From the NCBI GenBank assembly GCA_930989535.1, contig CAKNLK010000024.1, positions 1 to 34,171 of the forward strand: a DNA stretch of 34,171 nt, in the 5' to 3' direction. The notes beneath the pieces were generated by a model, which saw only the letters and a list, made by a program, of their open reading frames with translations, made no database searches and was not told the origin of the DNA. Every line of letters begins with the position of its first letter. Positions within the stretch are counted from its first letter, which is position 1. The stretch comes from an uncultured Clostridia bacterium (GTDB taxonomy: Bacteria > Bacillota > Clostridia > Christensenellales > Borkfalkiaceae). This document shows positions 15,760 to 23,493 of this stretch, piece after piece. The position numbers and the translations under genes are program-made.

Positions 15760-17649
15760 GTGAAAAAGATACTGTCTTTGTTATTGGGTGCGGCGATGCT
15801 GTTCGCAGTCGCCGCATGCGATAGCGGCGAAAGCGGGGGGAATACGATTACCGGTGAGCTTGAGGCGTCCGACGATTATACGACCGGCTTCATGCGCACC
15901 GCCGCCACCGACGATTACGACGGGAGCTTCGGGGAGGTAAAGGACTATAACGGCAACGTTGTGGGTATCTTTTACTTCCTCTGGCTCAGCCAGGCGTCGG
16001 TGACCACCAATGTCGACTCTTATATTGAAGACGGAACGGTCGAATCGGTGCTCACGGGCGAGGAAGTCGCTACGGCGCCTACCTTCACTTATTGGGGGGA
16101 GCCGATGTACGGCTTCTATCAGGTTGAGGACGAATGGGTTGTTCGCAAGCATGTGGAGCTGTTTATCAACGCGGGGCTGGATTTTATTTGCTTCGACTGC
16201 ACGAACAACGACTTTTATCAGGCAGCGGCCAAAACCGTGCTCGACGTCTTGCTCGAATACAAAGAGATGGGGTACGATGTTCCCCGCGCCATGTTTATGA
16301 CCAATTCCGACTCCACTTTGATGACGGAAAATATTTACAGCGCGTTTTACCGCCGCGACACCTACGATTCCATATGGTTTTACGGCAACGGCGATAAGCC
16401 CTGGATTATAGCCAATTACGCCGGTTCGAATGAGGATATACTCAACCGCTTCTATTTCAAAGGGGCACAGTGGCCCAACCGTGCGTACGACGAGGAGCAG
16501 TTCCCTTGGATTTCCTGGCATTACCCGCAGGAGACTTATTCCGACGAGGAGAACGGCTACACGATCATGAATGTTTCCGTTTCCCAACATACGGGTATCG
16601 GCGGTTCGTACAGCGATGCGGGCGTTTCGGGCATAAATTTCTCGGTATCCGGCCTGTTTGCGCCGTACAACTACGATACGCTCTCCGAATCGCTGCGTTC
16701 CCGCTTTTCTTCCGAGGATGCGACCCGCTATTATAACTACAACTGGGGCAGGGGGTATTCGCATGAAACGGGAACAAACAATTACGACGACGCGCTCAAA
16801 AACGTAAATTTCGAAGCCCAGTGGGACAGCGCGCTGGAAAATGACGACGTGAACCTCGTCTTCGTCACCGGCTGGAACGAATGGATTGCGCAGAAACAGA
16901 GCAATGATCCGTTGTTGGGCAGCTCGTACGGGTATTTCGTGGATACGTTCAGCATGGAATTTTCCCGCGACATCGAAATGATGAACGGCGGATACCTCGA
17001 CAATTGCTATCTGCAGCTCGTGGCGAATATCCGCGAGTACAAGGGCGAAGGATACGGAGAAGTAACCCGTTCCGCGAACGTTGCGGAGGGAACAGACTTG
17101 TTTGATCTTTCCAACTGGGCGGATATTACGGCGTATAAGGATATCGTCGGCGAAACGGAGCCCCGCGCGGCGATCGGGGCGGGCGGCAACTATTATACCA
17201 ACGATACCGGCCGCAACGATATTGAGGAGGTGCGCGTCGCGTCCGAGGGAGAATATCTCTACTTCCTCGTAAAAACGGCAGACGCTATCACCGAAAAATC
17301 CGCTTCCGATACCCGCTGGATGAACGTGTTTATCGGCGTGGAGGGCGCGGAGGGCGGCTGGAACGGCCTGCAATATGTGGTCAACCGCTCCCTCGACGGC
17401 ACGACGGCGAGTTTGGATAAAATCGAAAACGGCGCCTATGTCTCCGCCGGCACGGCGACGACCGTCGTTTCCGGCGAGTATATGCTCGTGCGCGTCGCAA
17501 AAAGCGCTTTGGGGATTGAAGGGGATGAGTTCGGCATTACTTTTAAAGTAACGGATAATCTGCAGAAAGATTTCGACATTACCGACCTCTATACCAACGG
17601 AGACTGCGCTCCCATCGGCAGGATCAAATATAGCTATTATAACGGATAA
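15760..17649 (+). CDS. GH99/WbsX-like lipoprotein with C-terminal carbohydrate-binding-like domain
   Basis: 629 residues. Signal peptide with lipobox Cys20 (AVAAC). Residues ~65-420 resemble the GH99/WbsX-like TIM-barrel group: VGIFYFLW at ~68, WVVRKHVELFINAGLDFICFD, and TGWNEW at 370-375 followed by FVDTFSMEFSRDIEMM. The C-terminal ~190 residues look like a CBM9/DOMON-type sandwich (DIEEVRVASEGEYLYFLVKT, TRWMNVFIGVEG). GH99 enzymes are endo-alpha-mannosidases/mannanases, but this group is broad, so the substrate is not established. It starts ten bases after the binding protein, so it is in the same operon and acts outside the membrane. Confidence 0.8.
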   Translation: MKKILSLLLGAAMLFAVAACDSGESGGNTITGELEASDDYTTGFMRTAATDDYDGSFGEVKDYNGNVVGIFYFLWLSQASVTTNVDSYIEDGTVESVLTGEEVATAPTFTYWGEPMYGFYQVEDEWVVRKHVELFINAGLDFICFDCTNNDFYQAAAKTVLDVLLEYKEMGYDVPRAMFMTNSDSTLMTENIYSAFYRRDTYDSIWFYGNGDKPWIIANYAGSNEDILNRFYFKGAQWPNRAYDEEQFPWISWHYPQETYSDEENGYTIMNVSVSQHTGIGGSYSDAGVSGINFSVSGLFAPYNYDTLSESLRSRFSSEDATRYYNYNWGRGYSHETGTNNYDDALKNVNFEAQWDSALENDDVNLVFVTGWNEWIAQKQSNDPLLGSSYGYFVDTFSMEFSRDIEMMNGGYLDNCYLQLVANIREYKGEGYGEVTRSANVAEGTDLFDLSNWADITAYKDIVGETEPRAAIGAGGNYYTNDTGRNDIEEVRVASEGEYLYFLVKTADAITEKSASDTRWMNVFIGVEGAEGGWNGLQYVVNRSLDGTTASLDKIENGAYVSAGTATTVVSGEYMLVRVAKSALGIEGDEFGITFKVTDNLQKDFDITDLYTNGDCAPIGRIKYSYYNG

Positions 17650-17659
17650 GGAGGCATTT

Positions 17660-19783
17660 ATGAGCAGAATTTTCAAGCGGTTCTTCTCGCTGCTGTTCGC
17701 CGCCCTGTTTGTCTGCTGCCTGTTTGCGGGGTGTTCCGCGGGCGGCGGCAACCCGGGAGGGGATACCCCGGGCGGCGATAACCCCGGCGGCACGGATACG
17801 CCCGAAGATCCGTCCGGCGACTATTCCTACGGCGAGGATTGGGCGGACAGCTACGACGCCGCCTATACCGAGTCGCTTTTGGCGATGGGGGAACAGGATT
17901 TTACCCTGTCGCAGATGGGCGGAACGGACGGCTTGGGCAGAAGTTTTTCCGCCCACGGCGCAAAAACGGAATCCACGCGCTATGTCGGAATTTTTTATTT
18001 CCTGTGGCTGACCGATTTCAGCGGTATCTATGACATTTCAAAGATTCAAGAGGCGAATGCGGGGTTGGAAACGGATACCATCCGCAATCCGCTTTGGGCG
18101 CTGCCCGGTTCGGATTACTACGATGCGGACGTGTCGCCGCTGTACGCCTTCCACTACTTTGAAGAGCCGCTGTACGGCTATTATCAGAGCGATGATCCGT
18201 GGGTAATCCGCCGCCACCTCGAGCTTTTGGCGATGGCGGGAGTCGACTTCCTGTACCTCGATTTCACGAACGCGGGGCTGAGCGGCAGCAGCGTCGTCAA
18301 CATCTATCAGGAGCAGACGTATGCGCTTTTGGACGCCATTCTTGAATTGCAGGCGGAAGGGTACAACGTACCGCAAATCGTACCGATGGTGTGCAATCCT
18401 TCCACGGGCGGCGGTACGGAAAGCATCACAAAAATAGTCGAGTGGGTGTACGAAAATTATTATGCGTATGATAATTTTAAGTACGAATCCTGCTGGTTCA
18501 CCGCCGACGAAACGCGCAATCCGAGCGGAAAACCGCTTCTCGTGTGTTATAACTTTGACGAGCAGTATCTGAGCAACAGCGCCGTTGCCGACGCGTTTTG
18601 GCTTCGCAAAGTGGTGTGGCCCACCTCTGTATCCTCAAGCGACTACGAGGAGGGGTTCCCCTGGATGGATTATGCCAACCCGCAGAACAATTACAACGGC
18701 ATCATGAACGTATCCGTCGCGCAGCACTTAGACGGCAACTGGTCTTCGGAAGCGTATCTCGCCCGGTCGCGCAGGAATACCCAGTATAAGTACCGTGGCA
18801 GGAGCGCGACTTCTTCGCAGGAGTATGCCTATCAGTCGGACAGCACCGAACAGGCGGCATACGGGCAGAATTTTGCCGACCAGTGGTACAACGTGCTCAA
18901 TTACGAGGGCGACGACGAGGTGTGGATGGTCACTGTTACCGGTTGGAACGAGTGGGTGGCGCAGAAGTATAACCACAACGGCGCCGATTCGTATGCGAAT
19001 TTTGTGGATACCTTTAGCGTGGCTTTTTCCCGCGATATCGAAATGATGCGCGACGGCGGATATTCGGACAACTTTTTCATGCAGCTCGCGCAGAATATCC
19101 GCGACTTTAAGTATGCAACGGCGGATAAAAATTCTTCGGCGGCGATGTGGATGCGCCAAACGGTCGATTGGAGCAATATGAGCGCGTGGGAGGGCGTTTC
19201 GGCAAAGTATCTCGACATTACTGCCGATGCGCAGGAGCGCAATCATGCGAGCGTGGCGAACGTGTATACGTATACCGACAGCTCCGCCCGCAACGATATT
19301 TCCTATCTCAAACTCGCCAACGACAGCGAATACCTCTATGTGCTTGTGGCGGCAAAGGACAAAATCACCGACTACGTCGCCGGCGACGAATGTTGGATGA
19401 ACCTGTACATCTCCACCGGCAAAACGGGAGGTTGGGAAAATTACAATTTTGTAATCAATCGCAGTCCTGCCGGCGGAAAAACGTCGATAGAAGCGCTTTC
19501 CGCCGATGCGGACGGAAATATCGTCGCAACAACGCTTTCCGCGCAGGCGGATTATGCGGTCAGCGGGCAGTACATCGCCTATCGGATTCCTCTCGAAGCG
19601 CTGGGCGTAACGAGTGCAGATGAAATCCAAATCAAGGCGTGCGACAACATTTTCGGCGTGCAGGCGACCGACGAGAACGACGGCGTGGGTGTGTATTCCT
19701 TCGGCGACGTGATGGCGTTCTATTGCGGCGGCGATTCCGCTCCCATCGGCAGACTGAATTACGTCTACCGCATGGCATACTGA
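17660..19783 (+). CDS. Second GH99/WbsX-like lipoprotein, paralogue of its neighbour
   Basis: 707 residues with lipobox Cys25 (LFAGC) and a Gly/Asn/Pro linker (GGGNPGGDTPGGDNPGG) like that of the solute-binding protein. It matches the upstream lipoprotein through both domains: VGIFYFLWLTDF near 108, EPLYGYYQSDDPWVIRRHLELL, TGWNEW from 427, FVDTFSVAFSRDIEMM, and a C-terminal sandwich (DISYLKLANDSEYLYVLVAA, CWMNLYISTGKTGGW). Compared with its partner it has an ~80-residue longer N-terminal region and extra loops, so the pair may have split specificity after tandem duplication. Ribosome site AAGGAGG; gap to the neighbour ten bases. Confidence 0.8.
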   Translation: MSRIFKRFFSLLFAALFVCCLFAGCSAGGGNPGGDTPGGDNPGGTDTPEDPSGDYSYGEDWADSYDAAYTESLLAMGEQDFTLSQMGGTDGLGRSFSAHGAKTESTRYVGIFYFLWLTDFSGIYDISKIQEANAGLETDTIRNPLWALPGSDYYDADVSPLYAFHYFEEPLYGYYQSDDPWVIRRHLELLAMAGVDFLYLDFTNAGLSGSSVVNIYQEQTYALLDAILELQAEGYNVPQIVPMVCNPSTGGGTESITKIVEWVYENYYAYDNFKYESCWFTADETRNPSGKPLLVCYNFDEQYLSNSAVADAFWLRKVVWPTSVSSSDYEEGFPWMDYANPQNNYNGIMNVSVAQHLDGNWSSEAYLARSRRNTQYKYRGRSATSSQEYAYQSDSTEQAAYGQNFADQWYNVLNYEGDDEVWMVTVTGWNEWVAQKYNHNGADSYANFVDTFSVAFSRDIEMMRDGGYSDNFFMQLAQNIRDFKYATADKNSSAAMWMRQTVDWSNMSAWEGVSAKYLDITADAQERNHASVANVYTYTDSSARNDISYLKLANDSEYLYVLVAAKDKITDYVAGDECWMNLYISTGKTGGWENYNFVINRSPAGGKTSIEALSADADGNIVATTLSAQADYAVSGQYIAYRIPLEALGVTSADEIQIKACDNIFGVQATDENDGVGVYSFGDVMAFYCGGDSAPIGRLNYVYRMAY

Positions 19784-19859
19784 GTCATTCATTTTGCGGC
19801 GGGGCGGCGCGGTGTCTGCCCGCCCCCGCTCGAAAATATAAAATTTATAGGAGGAGTTT
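19784..19859 (+). other. GC-rich spacer with imperfect hairpin
   Basis: A G/C-rich segment (around 19796-19830, GCGGCGGGGCGG against CCCGCCCCCGC) can fold, but no T-run follows. It may partly attenuate or stabilise the transcript between the lipoproteins and the surface protein gene. The ribosome site AGGAGG follows at its end. Confidence 0.4.
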
Positions 19860-22800
19860 ATGGCAAACTTATTGGCAAAGTCCAAAAAGTATCTACTGTG
19901 CTTTTTGGCAGCTGTTGCGCTGGTTTTCTGCGTCACGGGTTCCGCAATGCTTATCAGCGGCAAAGCCGTTTCCGCGGCGGAAACGGGGCATTGGATGTCC
20001 CACAACAGTTCGGGCAACACGATTCAAGACGGTTTGACGCAATATACTGCGTCGGTTATTCTCGCCAACGACCAAAATATTTTGGAAATGGAGGACAATA
20101 CCGTATTTTTTCAAATGTATGTCGATACGGGTAGCGCGTGGTCTGCATTCTCGTTTTTAAACGGGCTTGAATCGGATAGTAATTCTTGGTCGGATGTAAT
20201 TTGGCCGGGCGTAAATGCGGGCATTGATACGCAGCCTCACTTGATATTCCAAAACGGCTCCGGGCAGGTGTACGGTAACGGGGCATCTGTTTACGGGGTT
20301 CGGAACGTGCCCTCCTTTTCCGATAGACTAATCAGCGTAGAACTTCATATCGGTACGGGTCAGGGGGATGATGTTTCCTATATGAAACTGAATGGAAATA
20401 TGCTTTTGCACGAATCAAACGATGTTTCGGCAATCAATTATCTTACAGAAGCAAATTTCCCCAACGGGTGCTACCTCGGTATACATATCAATTTGGAGGG
20501 AACGAGCAGCCAAATCATTTATTTGGGCGAATACAACACTCCTTATGTGACCTCCCAAAGCGATGAGCTGAATGATTTGATTTTACAGTATGATCCTGAC
20601 TCCATTTCGGATAATCTTACAGTCAGCGTGGCAAACCTTGCGGATGCTTCTTCTGCAACGGTGGAACTCAACGGAGTAGCGGTCGACTCGCAGCATTATA
20701 CGCTGACGGCAGATTCCGATACAACAGCAACGCTCACCATCAAGAAGTCTTTTTGGACGAATGCTGCCTCTTTTGGCGCCGATAACTATTTGACGGTTTC
20801 GTCCACAAACGGCAGCGCGTTTGTTGTGTTAGACGTCACTACCGGCGTGGCTCCTACTTGGGTAGAGGATAATTATACTGTTATCGACGAAATAGCGGAT
20901 ACGTCTTTTACGTTTAACAGCGTTTACGACACTTATACCGCCGAAAGCATTACGATTCAAAGCGGTATTTACAGCGGCGCATCCCTTTCTGCTCTGACGG
21001 CCGGGGAGGATTATACGCTGAGCGCGCCTGACGCCCAAAGCGACGGTACGTACAATTATACTCTTACCATTACGGAAGCGTATTTGGAAGAGTCGTTGGG
21101 TACCTATTACGGAAGATATTTCAATATTTCCTTCGGTACGAACTCGCTCACGGCATCGCTGTATTATCAACAGGCGACGGAAGGGTGGGTAGCGCGCTCG
21201 GTAGACTTGGAAGAGGGCACGACGCTTTCGGTCGATGATTATTACACGTCCGGAACATTCACCAAAATGAATACGACGGCGCTTCGTTCCCGCCTCTATT
21301 ACAACCAGGCGCTCGACGTAACCGAACCGATTGTAATGGAATTCAAGGAAATTCCCACGACGATGACGTGGGCATTGCTGAATGTTTCCGACAGCTTAGA
21401 GACGATGGACTACTTCTCCGATAATACGCGCGAGTACTCTCAGTTGCAGGCTATCTTTTTCGGCGAGGGAAGATCGGATATTCAAAAATATTCCGGATTT
21501 ACAATCGCTTCCACCGAATCGACGAACGCAAGCTACACCAAGACGACGATGAAGAGCATCGTCGTGGAAATTTACTTCGGCGAAACGGCGGGCGAGAGTT
21601 ATTTCCGCATCAACGGGCAGAACTGCGGCAGCCCCTCCGCCGTACAGAGCGACTTTGAAGACGGCGTAGCGTATATCGGCTGGTTTTTCAATGATACCGT
21701 GGGCGGCTTCAATTTTACCGTCAACAGCCATGTAAATGCGCCGGCGGTGATGTCGCCGACCGACGACAGCGTATACGCGATGGATCTTGCGGCGGCAAAA
21801 GATTTCACCGTTCAACTTATCAATGTAAATGCCTCGGGCGATATCACCGTCACCGACGCGGCCGGCAACACGCTCGTGAAGGATACCGATTATACGTATG
21901 ATGCGGAAACGGGCAATTTGACATTCAAGGCGTCGTATTTCGGCCGTATCGATTTTGCCAAGAGCGGCGTAATCTCGATATGGGATAACGAAAGCGAGTC
22001 CGGCACGCAGTTCTCGATGACGTATTCTTCCTCGAACATGCAGGATTCCTCCGTTGCTTTCGTCACGGTCGGCTCTCTGACCGATGCCGTGTTTGAATTG
22101 GACGGCGTGACCGAGGTGTCGATGGTTCTCGACGCGGAGAGCAACGAGCTCGATGCTTCCGATTATACTTTTGCGAACGGCACCCTCACCATCAGCAAGG
22201 ACGTTCTCACCGATGCGGCCGGCGTAACCGAATTTATGGCGGTCAGCGGGGCAGAATTATATCCCTGCTATGTATACGCGGCGGCATTTGAGAACGGCGG
22301 CGTGCTGACGAGCGGAAGCGGTTCTGTCTCCAATTCGGAAGGCACTTTCTCCGTCACCGGCGATGCGGCGTATACGGTTATGCAGAAGATGAGCTTCGAT
22401 GCAGGCGTCGCGTTTTTGGTGGATTTCACGTCCATACCCGGTTACTACAATAACGGCAACGGGCAGAACGCGGGATATATCTCCTTTAATTTTTACGATC
22501 CGTACAGCGGCTACACGTTCACGTATACCCTCTATGCCAACTATTCCGATGACGAGGTGACCGCAAACTATACGGCTCTCTACGAGGTTTATTCCATGAC
22601 CGATTCGGAAGGCAATGCCGTTATTTTGGAAACGACCAGAGGCGTTAACATCAGCAACAGCGAGAACCCTTCCGCCCTCGGCGAACATCAGATTGTGTTC
22701 TCTTTTGCAAACGACGCGCTCACCATTCAGGTCGATGATGCCCGTGCGACGACGGTTACCGGCTTGGGCGTGTTCAATACAAGCGCGAGCGTATGCACGG

Positions 22801-23054
22801 TAGAAGTTCCCGCAGGTACTTCCGACGCACAGATGGCCTTGACGTTCAACTATTACGAAGGGACGGAAATCCCCGAAGAACCCGAAGATCCTGACAATCC
22901 CGGCAGCGAAGATCCCGGCGAAGAGCCCGGCGACGAAACCGAAGACACTGCGGGCGGTTGCAGCGGCGTGGTTGCGGGAACGAGCGTTATTCTCGGTGCG
23001 GCTCTCATTGCCGGTGCGGTTGTTGTGCTGAAAAAGCGCGCACGTAAAGAATAA
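19860..23054 (+). CDS. Large secreted, membrane-anchored surface protein with alternating lectin-like and Ig-like domains
   Basis: 1064 residues. A long signal peptide (cleavage near Ala39-Ala40, KAVSA-AETG) is followed by three lectin/LamG-like sandwich regions (roughly 40-235, 440-620 and 810-1010) separated by pairs of X2/Ig-like modules (ELNGVAVDSQHYTLTADSDT and TLVKDTDYTYDAETGNLTFK are typical strands). An acidic Pro/Glu linker (EEPEDPDNPGSEDPGEEPGD) precedes a C-terminal helix (VAGTSVILGAALIAGAVVVL) and a KKRARKE stop-transfer tail. There is no LPXTG motif, so anchoring is by the membrane helix. It is the last gene before a terminator and probably binds glycan at the surface; the domain names are judged by eye. 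Confidence 0.75.
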   Translation: MANLLAKSKKYLLCFLAAVALVFCVTGSAMLISGKAVSAAETGHWMSHNSSGNTIQDGLTQYTASVILANDQNILEMEDNTVFFQMYVDTGSAWSAFSFLNGLESDSNSWSDVIWPGVNAGIDTQPHLIFQNGSGQVYGNGASVYGVRNVPSFSDRLISVELHIGTGQGDDVSYMKLNGNMLLHESNDVSAINYLTEANFPNGCYLGIHINLEGTSSQIIYLGEYNTPYVTSQSDELNDLILQYDPDSISDNLTVSVANLADASSATVELNGVAVDSQHYTLTADSDTTATLTIKKSFWTNAASFGADNYLTVSSTNGSAFVVLDVTTGVAPTWVEDNYTVIDEIADTSFTFNSVYDTYTAESITIQSGIYSGASLSALTAGEDYTLSAPDAQSDGTYNYTLTITEAYLEESLGTYYGRYFNISFGTNSLTASLYYQQATEGWVARSVDLEEGTTLSVDDYYTSGTFTKMNTTALRSRLYYNQALDVTEPIVMEFKEIPTTMTWALLNVSDSLETMDYFSDNTREYSQLQAIFFGEGRSDIQKYSGFTIASTESTNASYTKTTMKSIVVEIYFGETAGESYFRINGQNCGSPSAVQSDFEDGVAYIGWFFNDTVGGFNFTVNSHVNAPAVMSPTDDSVYAMDLAAAKDFTVQLINVNASGDITVTDAAGNTLVKDTDYTYDAETGNLTFKASYFGRIDFAKSGVISIWDNESESGTQFSMTYSSSNMQDSSVAFVTVGSLTDAVFELDGVTEVSMVLDAESNELDASDYTFANGTLTISKDVLTDAAGVTEFMAVSGAELYPCYVYAAAFENGGVLTSGSGSVSNSEGTFSVTGDAAYTVMQKMSFDAGVAFLVDFTSIPGYYNNGNGQNAGYISFNFYDPYSGYTFTYTLYANYSDDEVTANYTALYEVYSMTDSEGNAVILETTRGVNISNSENPSALGEHQIVFSFANDALTIQVDDARATTVTGLGVFNTSASVCTVEVPAGTSDAQMALTFNYYEGTEIPEEPEDPDNPGSEDPGEEPGDETEDTAGGCSGVVAGTSVILGAALIAGAVVVLKKRARKE

Positions 23055-23124
23055 TCGCGGCCGTTTGTACAAACGCGCCTTGTTTTAAGCGCAGACTGGC
23101 TGTCTTTTTCAATGCAACTGGCGG

Positions 23125-23165
23125 CCGAGGCTCCCGAAGGAATTCCTTCGGGAGCCTTTTTTGCC
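23125..23165 (+). terminator. Terminator at the end of the transporter/surface-protein operon
   Basis: A perfect 28-base palindrome at 23129-23156 (GGCTCCCGAAGG and its complement around AATT) is followed by TTTTTTG. Confidence 0.92.
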
Positions 23166-23234
23166 TTTGCTGAGATACTGGCGGGTGTAATGTGAGGAAT
23201 TTATAAAAAACGTATATAAATTTTCATAAAGTAC

Positions 23235-23263
23235 TTGTCATTTATAGTTAATGGTGTTATAAT
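23235..23263 (+). promoter_or_regulatory. Distal promoter of the giant surface protein gene
   Basis: TTGTCA (23235-23240), 17-base spacer, TATAAT (23258-23263). It would give a leader of about 220 bases. Confidence 0.8.
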
Positions 23264-23307
23264 AGATTTGTATAAAAAGATGTTGGCATTTAATATAGTT
23301 TGATTTC

Positions 23308-23351
23308 AAAAGGCATATGCCTTTTTTATCGGTCAAAAGACCGATAAAAAA
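23308..23351 (+). promoter_or_regulatory. Overlapping alternative hairpins in the leader (possible attenuator)
   Basis: An 18-base palindrome at 23308-23325 (core AAGGCATATGCC) runs into six Ts, as in an intrinsic terminator. Those same Ts start the left arm of a second perfect hairpin (23322-23334 with 23339-23351, core ATCGGTC/GACCGAT, loop AAAA). The two cannot form together, a layout typical of terminator/antiterminator switches. No ligand-binding domain is recognised. Confidence 0.5.
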
Positions 23352-23421
23352 CAACATTGAATAAGCAAAAAGAGGTTTGCAGTATAACGAAACGATTCGT
23401 CATGGAAAAGCGAAAATTCGG

Positions 23422-23436
23422 TTGAAAACGTTTTAA
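23422..23436 (+). promoter_or_regulatory. LacI-type operator-like palindrome
   Basis: TTGAAAACGTTTTAA, with a perfect AAAACGTTTT core centred on CG, the hallmark of LacI/CcpA-family operators (close to the cre consensus, differing near its 3' end). It lies 22 bases before a -10 box, where a bound repressor would block transcription. The local LacI regulator or CcpA could bind it. Confidence 0.55.
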
Positions 23437-23457
23437 TAAAGGAACGTGTTTCAATTT

Positions 23458-23466
23458 TGATATAAT
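23458..23466 (+). promoter_or_regulatory. Proximal extended -10 promoter of the giant gene
   Basis: TGATATAAT matches the extended -10 form TG-N-TATAAT; no -35 box is evident. The leader would be about 20 bases with AAGGAGG. Confidence 0.55.
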
Positions 23467-23493
23467 CAAAAGCAAAATTAAGGAGGTTTTTGT

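Noticed and set aside
13923..17793. Long minus-strand open frames opposite the solute-binding and first GH99-like genes
   Set aside because: The translations have abnormal composition (Arg/Ile/His-rich) and no ribosome sites; the plus-strand proteins have signal peptides and family motifs.
23422..23436. Calling this palindrome a definite CcpA cre site
   Set aside because: It fits the CG-centred core but deviates at the 3' end of the cre consensus; a local LacI-family protein is an equally good candidate.
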